This document shows, piece after piece, positions 33,604 to 44,525 of a DNA stretch of 64,000 bases; the first letter of the stretch is position 1; each line of letters opens with the position of its first letter. The position numbers and the translations under genes were made by a program. The notes under the pieces were generated by a model. That model searched no databases. It was not told the DNA's origin and saw nothing but the letters and a program-made list of their open reading frames with translations. Source of the DNA: Thermoguttaceae bacterium (GTDB taxonomy: Bacteria; Planctomycetota; Planctomycetia; Pirellulales; Thermoguttaceae); the NCBI GenBank assembly GCA_017937485.1, contig JAGBDN010000094.1, forward strand, positions 27,592 through 91,591, written 5' to 3'.

Positions 33604-36018
33604 ATGATGCCGCCGCTTAATCGTTCCGCCGAATCTTTAGTTTCCGATTCCGTTTCCGAACCCGTTGCCGCGTCGAGTTGGCGGCGTTGGGCGCAAATCG
33701 CCGTTGAAGTCGCGCTCGTTTTCGGCGTCTTTTTCGCGTATGGCGCTTGGCCGATTCCGGACGTCAACGAGCAGTATTACGTCGGGAAGGCGATTCATTT
33801 TTGGAACCCGGAATGGCTTGCCGCCGACCCGTTCCTGAACTCGCCGGACTCGCATTGGCTCTTTTACGCCGCGTTCGGGACGCTTTCCTTCTTTTTTTCG
33901 CAAAACGCGCTCGTTTGGGCCGGGCGAATTTTGATTTGGGCGCTGACCGCCTGCGCTTGGGTTCGGCTGAGTCGAGCGTTGATTCCGCGACGCTGGGTCG
34001 CGCCGCTAACCGCCGCCGCGTTCGCGTTTTATCTTGAATCGTTCCATATGGCCGGCGAGTGGATTTTCGGCGGCGTCGAGGGGAAAGGGTTCGCGTTTCC
34101 GTTTGTTTTTTGGGGGCTGGCGTGTTTCGTCGAAGGGAAATACAACCGCGCTTGGATTCTGTACGGTATTGGGGCGGCGTTTCACGTCTTGGTCGGCGGT
34201 TGGGCGGTCGTCGCGTCGTTGGGTGCTTGGGCGATTGCGGCGCATTTCGATTTTAACGCGACGCTGAAAAACGGCGGCGCGAGCGGCGGCGAAAACGGCG
34301 AAACAAGCGCGAAACTTTCGTTCGGCGTTCGACTTAACCGCCGTTTGCGCGGGTTTGGAGCGGCGTTTTGGAAGACGCTTCCCGGTTTGCTCGTCGGCGG
34401 CGCGATTTCGTTAATCGGCGTGATTCCGGCGCTTAAGCTCGACGCCGGGGCGACGGCGGACGTCTTGGCGCGCTCTCGGGAAATTTACGTCTTCGAGCGG
34501 CTGGCTCATCACTTGGTCGCGTCGTCCTTGCCTTGGACGTTTTTGCTCCGCTTTTCGCTCTTGACGGCGGCGTTCGTCGCGGCGGTCGGCGGGACGGCGG
34601 CGCTCGTTCGGCGTTCGCGGAAGCTCGAAGCGGCGGAAAGCGTTGAAAATAAAGACGTTCAACAAAACGACGCGGCGAATCCGGCGAGCGAAGAAGCGTC
34701 GCGGCGATTTTTGCGAGCGACGGCGTTCGTCGGCGTCGCGATTTTGATCGCTTGCGTCGGTTTGGTTCTCGACTTCGGCTCGAAGCGCGTCGCGAATCCG
34801 GAAACCGCAAACTCCGCGGTCGCGGTCGTTTACCGTTCGGTCGCGGAGACGTTCGGGCTGGTCGACCGCTTCGACGACCCGCGCGCGGCGGCCGGTTGGC
34901 TGCGTTATTATTGGTTCCGGCTCTCCGACTGGGCGGTTCCGTTCGGCTTGGTTTTCGTCGTCGCTTGGTCGCTTTCGCTCTTTTGGCGGCGGTTCGAGCG
35001 GCGAAGCGTCGACGGCGCGGCGTCCGGGCGTTCGTTCGGCGCCGTCGTCGAGCGGCGAATCGCGACCGCGCTCGGTTGGGCGGCGGTCGGCGGCTTGACG
35101 TATTGGCTTTTCCGGAGCGGATTCGAGGAAACGGCGCGGACGTTGGCGGCGGCGAACGCGATTCCCGGGACGATTCCGCTCCCGAAACCGACCGAAGACG
35201 TTTCGTTCGCGGCGACGGTCGTCGCGTTTTCCGGCGTTTTGGCGGCGTCGGCGTTGGTCGCGGCGGCGTTTGGAGCGTTCCGTCGAGAGAAAACGGGCGC
35301 GAGCGGTTCCGAAAACGACGGCGAAATCGGCGCAAACGTCGCTCCGATAAGCGTTTGCGGACGGCGAACGGCGCGAGTCGTCGCGACCGGCTGGGCGTTT
35401 TGGTGCGTCGTTTTGTTCCTTGTCGCCCCGACTTGGCGACTTGCGACGTTTGTTAATTTGCGCGGAACGCATGTGATCCCGCGGAGCGCGCCGCCGAAAG
35501 AGTCGATCGCCGACGGTTGGCTCGACGTTTGCCGTTGGGCCCGCGAAGCGACGTCGCCGGACGCCGTCTTCCTCGTTCCGCGCGGTTGCGACTCCTTCAA
35601 ATGGGAAGCGCAACGCGCCGAAGTCGGCTCTTGGAAGGAGATACCGCAGGACGCCAACTCGATCGTCCGCTGGTTCCGCGATATGGAACGGTTGTACGCG
35701 ACGCCCGGAACGAAGCGCGATTCGGCGACCCGATGGACGTCGCCCCTCGTTTGCGTTTTCGCGATGCGCGGTCGCGACCAAATTTTGAAACAGAGCGCGG
35801 AAATGGGGTATCAGTTCGCGATTCTGGAGACGCCGCCGTATGTGCTGATCGCGTATCCGGAGTTAATGAAGAACTTAGAAGCGTTTTGGGAAGCCGACGA
35901 GGTTTACCGCAACGACCAATATATCGTCCTGCGACTCGACAAAACCGCCGAAATTAAGGAAACGCGCAAAACGGCGGCGGAGAAGGGGAACGCGACGGCT
36001 CCGGATTCGGCGGAATGA
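33604..36018 (+). CDS. Large multi-spanning membrane protein, possible GT-C-like
   Basis: 804-residue polytopic membrane protein with about ten to twelve hydrophobic segments between residues 25 and 610. A soluble C-terminal domain follows: RGTHVIPRSAPPKESIADGW, TSPDAVFLVPRGCDSFKWEA, RSVSWKEIPQD-like GSWKEIPQDANSIVRWF. The early luminal loop PIPDVNEQYYVGKAIHFW with acidic residues resembles GT-C glycosyltransferases or DUF6798-type planctomycete proteins; I cannot decide between these. Start ATG 33604 (with ATG 33607 next) lies just inside an open frame; the ribosome site is weak. Its stop overlaps the following acetyltransferase start (ATGA), so the two are translationally coupled. Confidence 0.72.
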   Translation: MMPPLNRSAESLVSDSVSEPVAASSWRRWAQIAVEVALVFGVFFAYGAWPIPDVNEQYYVGKAIHFWNPEWLAADPFLNSPDSHWLFYAAFGTLSFFFSQNALVWAGRILIWALTACAWVRLSRALIPRRWVAPLTAAAFAFYLESFHMAGEWIFGGVEGKGFAFPFVFWGLACFVEGKYNRAWILYGIGAAFHVLVGGWAVVASLGAWAIAAHFDFNATLKNGGASGGENGETSAKLSFGVRLNRRLRGFGAAFWKTLPGLLVGGAISLIGVIPALKLDAGATADVLARSREIYVFERLAHHLVASSLPWTFLLRFSLLTAAFVAAVGGTAALVRRSRKLEAAESVENKDVQQNDAANPASEEASRRFLRATAFVGVAILIACVGLVLDFGSKRVANPETANSAVAVVYRSVAETFGLVDRFDDPRAAAGWLRYYWFRLSDWAVPFGLVFVVAWSLSLFWRRFERRSVDGAASGRSFGAVVERRIATALGWAAVGGLTYWLFRSGFEETARTLAAANAIPGTIPLPKPTEDVSFAATVVAFSGVLAASALVAAAFGAFRREKTGASGSENDGEIGANVAPISVCGRRTARVVATGWAFWCVVLFLVAPTWRLATFVNLRGTHVIPRSAPPKESIADGWLDVCRWAREATSPDAVFLVPRGCDSFKWEAQRAEVGSWKEIPQDANSIVRWFRDMERLYATPGTKRDSATRWTSPLVCVFAMRGRDQILKQSAEMGYQFAILETPPYVLIAYPELMKNLEAFWEADEVYRNDQYIVLRLDKTAEIKETRKTAAEKGNATAPDSAE

Positions 36019-36977
36019 CGAAACGACGAAAAAGCGGCGAAAACGAACGGTCGGCGAGAGCGGAAAGCGGCGATTTGAGCGTTTTTAACGGAAGAAAGGG
36101 GAACGGCGGCGCCGCCGTCGACCCGGAAGCGTTCCGAGCGCGCCCGAATCGGCGAACGACGCCGCGGCTCGAGCTGGTTCCGCTAACGCTCGACGAATTC
36201 GCGCTTTACCTGTCGGACGTCGACGCGTTGGCGCAAGAACTCCGCTTGGCCGAACCGCCGAGCGAACCGGACGCCGAAACGCGCGCCGCCTTCAACTGGC
36301 TCTTTGAAAACGCGTTCGCGCTCGACGCCGCGTCGCTCTGTTGGTCGACCCTTTGGGCGGCGATTTTGCGGAGCGAGAACCGCGTCGTCGGATTTCTTTG
36401 TTTTAAAGGCCCGCCGCGACCGCTCTTTGATTTTTTAGAAACGGCGCCGAATTTCAAACTCGACGTTGAACCCGGCGCCGACGAGTATCCGGAAACGAAC
36501 GAATCCGGCGCCGACGAAAATCCGGAAGCGAACGAACTCGGCGCCGACGGGAATCCGGAAACGAACCAATTCGGCGCCGACGAAAATCCGGAAGCGAACG
36601 AACTCGGCGTCGACGAGAACGCCCGAACCGCCGCCGAACCCGTCGTTAACGAGAAGACGCAAGCGGTTGCAACCGCCGCCGAGTCCGCGTCGACCGCCGT
36701 CGTCGAAATCGGATACGGCGTCGACGAAGCGTTTCGCGGTCGCGGTTTGGCGACGGAGGCGGTCGGCGCGCTCGTCGATTGGGGGCGCGAGCGGGAGGAC
36801 GTCGGCGTTATTGTCGCCGAGACCTTGACGGCGAACCTCCCGTCGCGCCGCGTCTTGGAGAAAAACGGTTTTCGACGTCGCGGCGAGTCGAACGACGCTC
36901 TTTTTTGGCGCGTCGACGTTTCGGAGCGAACCGACGGAGCGGTCGAAAACGGCGAAAACGGCGTTTTTGATTTTTAA
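36015..36977 (+). CDS. GNAT acetyltransferase with an internal repeat insert
   Basis: 320-residue GNAT of the ribosomal-protein/RimJ-like type. The N-terminal strand is TTPRLELVPLTLDEFALYL (48-66); NRVVGFLCFKGPP (122-134) is the first core strand pair; VVEIGYGVDEAFRGRGLATEAVGALVDWG (229-257) contains the acetyl-CoA loop RGRGLA; and TANLPSRRVLEKNGFRRRG completes the fold. Between the two halves lies an insert (about 150-230) made of five 11-residue repeats such as GADENPEANEL. The insert splits a fold that normally has a short loop here. ATGA overlap with the upstream membrane protein suggests joint expression. The first 40 residues are charged and disordered. Substrate is unknown. Confidence 0.8.
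   Translation: MTKRRKSGENERSARAESGDLSVFNGRKGNGGAAVDPEAFRARPNRRTTPRLELVPLTLDEFALYLSDVDALAQELRLAEPPSEPDAETRAAFNWLFENAFALDAASLCWSTLWAAILRSENRVVGFLCFKGPPRPLFDFLETAPNFKLDVEPGADEYPETNESGADENPEANELGADGNPETNQFGADENPEANELGVDENARTAAEPVVNEKTQAVATAAESASTAVVEIGYGVDEAFRGRGLATEAVGALVDWGREREDVGVIVAETLTANLPSRRVLEKNGFRRRGESNDALFWRVDVSERTDGAVENGENGVFDF
36474..36622 (+). repeat. 33-bp in-frame tandem repeat inside GNAT gene
   Basis: About four and a half units of 33 bases encode GADEYPETNES, GADENPEANEL, GADGNPETNQF, GADENPEANEL and GVDEN. Units 2 and 4 are the same at protein level. Confidence 0.9.
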
Positions 36978-37163
36978 GTTTTTGTCGCGGTAAACAACGT
37001 CGGAGACCCGGGACGACGCGCTCGACGTTTCTTGCGACGACTGTTGGGGAGGACGCGCCGTCCGCGTTTCGAAAGGGGCGCGTTCGGGCGTTCGACGGCG
37101 CGGCGGCGTTGGGGAAGGACGTTTTTAACCGTTTGAACGATCGACGTTTAAGGCGTCGAGCGT

Positions 37164-37427
37164 TTAAGCGTTTTCGTCGACGAGCGAGACGACGCGGACT
37201 CGCGATTCTTCGACGACGCGAATTTTTCCTTCGCGGGCGAGCCAGCCGATTCCCTCCATCACGTAGTCGCGCGGCGCGCCGATTCGCTTGACGATCGCGC
37301 TGACGCTCTGCTTCCCGTGATAGCGCAGAATCGTCCAAATGCGCCCCGCCATCGTTCCCATCGCCGGCGTTTGATCGCGCCCGCTTTCCAAGCCTTCGCC
37401 GTTCCAAGTCGAAATCGTTTCGGACAT
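37164..37427 (-). CDS. DUF2582-type winged-helix protein
   Basis: 87-residue protein with a single winged helix: AGRIWTILRYHGKQSVSAIVKRIGAPRDYVMEGIGWLAREGKIRV, the pattern of the DUF2582 family (IGxxAGxIWxxL...ALGWLAREDKI). These small proteins are thought to bind DNA or act as regulators, and no function is established. AAAGGA lies 7 bases upstream of ATG 37427. It runs divergently from pgi with a 574-base gap and converges on the GNAT gene. Confidence 0.83.
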   Translation of the reverse strand: MSETISTWNGEGLESGRDQTPAMGTMAGRIWTILRYHGKQSVSAIVKRIGAPRDYVMEGIGWLAREGKIRVVEESRVRVVSLVDENA

Positions 37428-39645
<2,218 letters not shown>

Positions 39646-39662
39646 TTGACGCGTTATTTTTA

Positions 39663-39688
39663 GGCGGCGCGATTTTTGGCGCGCCGCC
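39663..39688. terminator. Hairpin after pgi
   Basis: GGCGGCGCG (39663-39671) pairs exactly with CGCGCCGCC (39680-39688). No T-run follows, so its efficiency is uncertain. The remaining bases up to 39983 hold no supported gene. Confidence 0.5.
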
Positions 39689-39983
39689 CAAAACGAGCGT
39701 CGTTTGACGACGGAAGCGCGAAAGCGGACGGGCGAGAGCGAAAAAGCGTCGACGTCCGTTCGTTTCTCCGCTTCCGGCGCGTCGCGTCGGGGATTGCGTT
39801 CGTTGAAACGGCGCTTTCCGTCGGCGAGGGCGGCGCGACGGGCTCGAAACGGGGCGCGTTTTTCGACGGGCCTTATCGATTTTTGGTCGGATATTGACGA
39901 CGCGGCGCGATAATCTTGTCTTTTGTCGTTCGGAACGCGCCGAGCCGGGCGTTCAAATCTACTTTTAGGAGAAACCTAAAGCG

Positions 39984-40889
39984 ATGTGGCAATCCGAGGC
40001 GCTCCGAATAATCGCCTCTCTGCTATCGATTGGGTTGAACGGCGCGCAACTTATCGGAAAATGTCGGGCGAAACTCGTCGCGAAATTCTTCTGGAACGGT
40101 AAAAAAACGCGGAGGTTGCGGGTCGAGCCGTCGCCGCTTCCGGAGGCTTGGAAGGAGACGCCGCAAGCGGGAACGCGTCTAACGTTTGAAATCGAAGGGG
40201 TCGAGTTCGCTTTTCGTTATTGTCCGGCCGGCGAGTTTACGATGGGAAGTCCGGCGAGCGAAGCGGGACGGCGCGACGTCGAAGCGCTGCGTAAAGTAAC
40301 GCTGACGCGCGGATTTTGGCTTCTGGAGACCCCGGTAACGCAGGGCGAATACAAGGCGGTAACGGGAAAAAATCCGAGCTTTTTTCGGGCGGGCGACGAC
40401 TTTCCCGTCGAAACGGTTTCCTGGGCCGACTGTCAAGATTATTTGGAAGCCTTGAACGCTCTGGAAATCGCGCCCGAGAATTTTGCGTTCCGGTTGCCGA
40501 CCGAGGCGGAGTGGGAATACGCGTGTCGCGCCGGAACGACCGGCCCTTACAACTTAGATCGGCCTTTGGATTGGCTCGGTTGGTATCGCGGAAACAGCGA
40601 GAAGAAAACGCGCAAAGTTCGAGGGAAAAACGCGAACGCTTGGGGGCTTTACGATATGCGCGGCAACGTTTGGGAATGGACGGCGGACTGGTACGCGTCG
40701 ACTTATCCCGACGGCGACGCGGTCGACCCGGCGGGGCCTAACGCCGGTTCGTCCCGAGTGTTGCGCGGCGGTTACTGGGGAACGAGCGCCGCGCGCTGTC
40801 GGTCGGCGTGTCGCAACGACAACTATCCGGACGCGCGCCGCGCCGGGTACGGGTTCCGTTTCGCGTTGACTCTTAGGCCCAACGGTTAA
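39984..40889 (+). CDS. SUMF1/FGE-sulfatase fold protein
   Basis: 301-residue protein. Residues 5-25 are hydrophobic (membrane anchor or signal). The FGE-sulfatase fold spans about 70-297: VEFAFRYCPAGEFTMGSPASEAGR, FRLPTEAEWEYACRAGTTGPY, NAWGLYDMRGNVWEWTADWY, RVLRGGYWGTSAARCRSACR and GYGFRFAL. As in its paralog at 32355, the catalytic Cys pair of real FGE is missing. The best reading is a structural or ligand-binding member of this large planctomycete paralog family. TTAGGAG lies about 15 bases before ATG 39984. Codon use is typical of the genome throughout, in contrast to the other copy. Confidence 0.85.
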   Translation: MWQSEALRIIASLLSIGLNGAQLIGKCRAKLVAKFFWNGKKTRRLRVEPSPLPEAWKETPQAGTRLTFEIEGVEFAFRYCPAGEFTMGSPASEAGRRDVEALRKVTLTRGFWLLETPVTQGEYKAVTGKNPSFFRAGDDFPVETVSWADCQDYLEALNALEIAPENFAFRLPTEAEWEYACRAGTTGPYNLDRPLDWLGWYRGNSEKKTRKVRGKNANAWGLYDMRGNVWEWTADWYASTYPDGDAVDPAGPNAGSSRVLRGGYWGTSAARCRSACRNDNYPDARRAGYGFRFALTLRPNG

Positions 40890-41583
40890 AGGACGCGATT
40901 TTGGCGGCGACGGCGGTCAAAGTTTCGGGACGGAAGCGCTTTTGGAACGGCGTTTGCGAATTTTAGGCGGGCTTAACGTCGACTTGTCGACCGACGCGCG
41001 GCGCTTTTAAAATAAACGCGGTTAACATTTCTTGACTTCGCTGAATATCGAGAGATTTGCTTGAAGCGATTTCTTTGGAGCCGCTTGGGGAACGGTTGGC
41101 TTGGCGCGTTTCTAACGATTTTGCGTCGACATTATCGGGCGCCGAGCGTCTGTTGGGCGAACGGCGGTTCTTTGCGTCGCGCGGCTTGAGCGGAAAGTAG
41201 CGGTTTCGCCGTCTGCAACGACCAAGAAAAAAGAAAAAAATTCTTTTTCGACGCTCGCCGATATGGAAGAGGCGGCGTCGAACCCTTATAATAGAGTCGA
41301 GAAATTAGCGGACGCTTCCGCCGTCTCGCGCAACGTCGAGCGGTAAAGTTTGGAAAATCGGATTCTTCCGCAAAGTTTCCGGAAAACGTCGTCGCGTTTT
41401 TCGACCGGCGAAACGGACGTCGGCGCTCGCGTTTGGGAAGCGTCGCGTCTTTCGGGCGAAGGAACGGTCGACCTAATGCGGCGGGAAGCGAAGGCGGTTC
41501 GGCTTTTCGAGGCGCGTTCGCGGCGTCCGCTCGACCGGTCGCGTTCGACAAATCTTTTGACAACGATACTTGGAAACGATATT
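40890..41583. other. Long intergenic region upstream of HEAT-repeat gene
   Basis: 694 bases. Contains a perfect TATAAT at 41287-41292 with no good -35, about 290 bases before the next ATG. The downstream frame is open from 41350 but reads as Arg/Ser-rich and lacks a ribosome site, so I treat it as leader. No RNA gene is recognised. Confidence 0.45.
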
Positions 41584-44199
41584 ATGCGAAATTGGCGTCA
41601 ACTGTTCGTTACTTATCCCGCGACTTGCGCGCTCGGCGCCGCTTGCGCTTGGAGCGTCGCGTCTTTGAACGACGGCGCGAACCTCGGCGCCCTTTCGCCG
41701 TCCGCCGCCGCCCAAGACGACCCGTTTGGCGACGACTCCGACCCGTTCGCCGAAGACGCGGGCGAGGACGTCGCCGAAGAAGTCGGGGACGATACCGATC
41801 CGTTCGGAACCGATCCGGACGAGGAAGTCGTTTTGGACGACGAAGAAGAGGACGCCGACGCGACCGATCCGTTCGGCGCTTCGAGCGACGACGAAGAGGA
41901 AGAAGCCGACCCGTTTGGCGCCGCGCCGTCGACCGGGCCCTTCGCGCCGACGAAAGACGAGTTGAACGCTCCGGCGCCGGTCGCGCCCGAAAGCGCCGCG
42001 TCGACCGCGCTCGATTACGCCGCCGGGAAAGACGCGAAATACCTCCGTCCGGAAGACGTTCCGAACGCCGAAAAGACCGAGCAAGACTTTTTCGCGACCT
42101 TGACGCCCGCCGAAGCCGCGATTCTCGGACAAAATCCGGAAACCGCCGCCGAATGGCTCGTCGCGGCGATTCGCGTCGCGCGAGTCGGTCGGGTCGAGTT
42201 CGCGAAGATTTTGGCGCAAAAATCGCTCGACGCGCCCGAGGGAACGCCCGCCGAATGCGCCGCCGCCGTCGATTCGCTCGGCGAAGGGCGGCTGTCGTAT
42301 TTCGTCGCGAACGAGGCGATCGGGGAAGCGGGAACGCAAGCGGTCGAACGGGTCGCCGAACTCGCGCGCCGACACTGGGAAGACGAAGCGACGATTCGCG
42401 ACGCGATCGCTCGAATGAATCAAGGAACGCCGGACGAACGCGCCGCCGCGACGCTCGACGTTCGCAAGGGCGGGAACGCCGCCATCGCGCTCCTGACGAA
42501 AGATTTGATCGACGGCGACGACGAACGACGCCGCGCCGCGAAGTCCTTTTTGACGTTTTTTAAAGGCGAGGCGGTCGACGCGCTTCTCGCCGCGTTGCGA
42601 GGAGCGGACGAAACGGCGCTCGCGCCGGTTGTCGACGCGTTGGGCGAAATCGCCGACAAACGAATCGCCGTCGAATTGGTCGTTCGTTATTGGCGCGGAA
42701 TCGACGACGCCGACGTCGCCGCGGCGTTCGAAACGGCGTTGACGGCGCATTGGGGAAGCGTTCCGACGCGAGCCGACGCGGCGCGTCTCGCCGACGAACA
42801 AGCCGACGGATATTGGAAGCGAACGTCGCTTTTCCCGATCGTTCTCGACGGCGAAACGACCGTTTGGCGTTGGGATGAAGCGACCGCCGCGCCGGTTCGC
42901 GAAACGAAACCGCTCGACGTCGCGTATCGAAACGCCGCCGCGTTTTGGGCGCAAGCCGCTTGCGAAGTCGCGACCGACGAAGAAAACGGCGCCGCGCCGT
43001 CGGCGTTCGCGACCTCTAAAGCCGTCGTCGCGACCGCCGAGCGCGTTCTTTACGAAGTCGGGCTCGACGCCGGGCGCGACGGAATCGCGACGTTTGAAGC
43101 GGAACTGCCGAATTTGACCGTCGAACAACTCGTCGCGGCGCTCGATTACGCGCTCTCGACGAACCGCTTCCGCGGCGCGTTGATTCCGGTTTTGCTCCTG
43201 CAAACGCGCGGCGACGAAACGCTTTGTTATTCGAATAATTTCGAACCGACCGCGATCGTTCGCGCCGCGACTTGCGCCGACCGTCGCGTCCGTTTTGAAG
43301 CGGCGACCGCGATCGTCGGCTGGAATCCGTCGCGTTCGTATCTCGGTTCGAGCCGGGTCGCGGCGACGTTGGCTTGGTTTGCGACGGCGAGCGGCGAACG
43401 TTTGGCCGTCGTCGCGTCGCCGAAACTCGACGAAACGGGACGGCTTGGTCAACTCCTCGCTCAACAAGGGTTTAAAACGGTTCCGGCGACGAGCGGTCGC
43501 GATTTGTTGCTCCGCGCGCAAGCGAGCGCCGACGTCGAATTGATTTGGGCGACCGCCGCCGTTCGAACGCCCGATTTGCGGGTCGTCGCGCAAACGCTCC
43601 GTTCCGACGTTCGAACGAACGACGTTCCGCTTTTGGTCGGATACGCGACCGACGCGGACGGAAGCGCCGCCGGAGCGTTGGTCGGCGCCGAGCCGAACGC
43701 GACGACCGCGCCGACGCCGTTCGATCTCGAATCGGGCGTTTGGGCGACGCAACGTCTCCTTGAAACGACGAAACCGGAGCAAGTTCCGGTCGAATTGCGT
43801 TTGGCGCAGTCGAAAGCGGCGTTGCGCGCGCTCTTGAAACTTGAAGCGACGCGACCCGGCGCGCTCGACGACGTCGTCGATTGGAACGGAACGATTTCGC
43901 AAACTTTGGCGACGCCGGCGCTCTTCGACGTCGGGCTCGAAGTCGCCGCGACGCTGAAAACGAATTTCGCGCAAACCAAGTTGGTCGAATTGATCGGCGA
44001 TACTCGCTTCGACGTCGCGACCCGTCGCCAAGCGCTCGCCGCGTTGAAACGTCAATGGGCGACGAACGGTTCGCTCTTGCGCGGCCCGGAAATCGTTAAA
44101 ATGTACGACCGATACAACGCGAGCGAAAAAGAGGATATTGAAACGCAAAAGGTTCTCTCCGAAACGCTCGACGCGTTCGAAGCGGCGACCGCGAAGTAA
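41584..44199 (+). CDS. Exported HEAT-repeat protein with receiver-like region
   Basis: 871-residue protein. The ATG at 41584 is chosen because a signal-like segment follows (residues 7-44, ending SPSAAAQD). Next is a very acidic region (45-120) with repeated DPFG phrases. HEAT-like helical repeats cover about 260-420 (IALLTKDLIDGDDERRRAAKSF, VDALLAALRGADETALAPVVDALGEIAD) and recur at 700-860. Residues about 603-695 look like a response-regulator receiver fold (RLAVVASPKLDETGRLGQLL, FKTVPATSG, RTNDVPLLVGYA) but the phospho-accepting Asp position reads ATAAV, so it cannot be phosphorylated. A scaffold role at the envelope is inferred. A terminator follows. Confidence 0.7.
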   Translation: MRNWRQLFVTYPATCALGAACAWSVASLNDGANLGALSPSAAAQDDPFGDDSDPFAEDAGEDVAEEVGDDTDPFGTDPDEEVVLDDEEEDADATDPFGASSDDEEEEADPFGAAPSTGPFAPTKDELNAPAPVAPESAASTALDYAAGKDAKYLRPEDVPNAEKTEQDFFATLTPAEAAILGQNPETAAEWLVAAIRVARVGRVEFAKILAQKSLDAPEGTPAECAAAVDSLGEGRLSYFVANEAIGEAGTQAVERVAELARRHWEDEATIRDAIARMNQGTPDERAAATLDVRKGGNAAIALLTKDLIDGDDERRRAAKSFLTFFKGEAVDALLAALRGADETALAPVVDALGEIADKRIAVELVVRYWRGIDDADVAAAFETALTAHWGSVPTRADAARLADEQADGYWKRTSLFPIVLDGETTVWRWDEATAAPVRETKPLDVAYRNAAAFWAQAACEVATDEENGAAPSAFATSKAVVATAERVLYEVGLDAGRDGIATFEAELPNLTVEQLVAALDYALSTNRFRGALIPVLLLQTRGDETLCYSNNFEPTAIVRAATCADRRVRFEAATAIVGWNPSRSYLGSSRVAATLAWFATASGERLAVVASPKLDETGRLGQLLAQQGFKTVPATSGRDLLLRAQASADVELIWATAAVRTPDLRVVAQTLRSDVRTNDVPLLVGYATDADGSAAGALVGAEPNATTAPTPFDLESGVWATQRLLETTKPEQVPVELRLAQSKAALRALLKLEATRPGALDDVVDWNGTISQTLATPALFDVGLEVAATLKTNFAQTKLVELIGDTRFDVATRRQALAALKRQWATNGSLLRGPEIVKMYDRYNASEKEDIETQKVLSETLDAFEAATAK

Positions 44200-44254
44200 T
44201 CGCGTCGAACGACGCGACGGTCGTCGGCGTTGGAATAATCGGCAAAGTCGACGT

Positions 44255-44294
44255 AAAACCCGCGAAGTCTTGCGAGACGGCGCGGGTTTTTGCG
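44255..44294 (+). terminator. Terminator after HEAT-repeat gene
   Basis: AAAACCCGCG (44255-44264) pairs exactly with CGCGGGTTTT (44281-44290), with a GTCT/AGAC inner stem, then T. Confidence 0.75.
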
Positions 44295-44470
44295 TTTCTT
44301 GACGGCGAAAACGGCGGGGGCGGCGAACGGATTGGAAGCGTCGCGGAGGTTTTGATTTTTGGTCGAGACGGCGCGGGTTTTTGCGTTTCTTGACGGCGAA
44401 AACGGCGGGGACGGCGAACGGATTGGAAGCGTCGCGGTCGTTTTGATTTTTGGGCGAGACGACGCGGCGT
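44273..44470. repeat. 91-bp tandem repeat overlapping a terminator
   Basis: Units 44273-44363 and 44364-44454 differ at four positions; a third copy begins at 44455 (CGAGACGACGCGG) and decays. Each full unit includes the right arm and T-run of the terminator, but only the first has a left arm to pair with. Confidence 0.92.
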
Positions 44471-44525
44471 TAACGACGTTGTCGCCGAAGTTGAACGGCG
44501 CGTCCTTTGGAAAATTGGGCGTTTT

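Noticed and set aside
41350..41583. Longer N-terminus for the HEAT-repeat protein
   Set aside because: The extra 78 codons are Arg/Ser-rich without a ribosome site and would bury the signal peptide that begins at the 41584 ATG.
41473..44148. Open frame of about 890 codons antisense to the HEAT-repeat gene
   Set aside because: Same cause; the protein is Arg/Val/Gly low-complexity and the sense strand shows a signal peptide and repeats.
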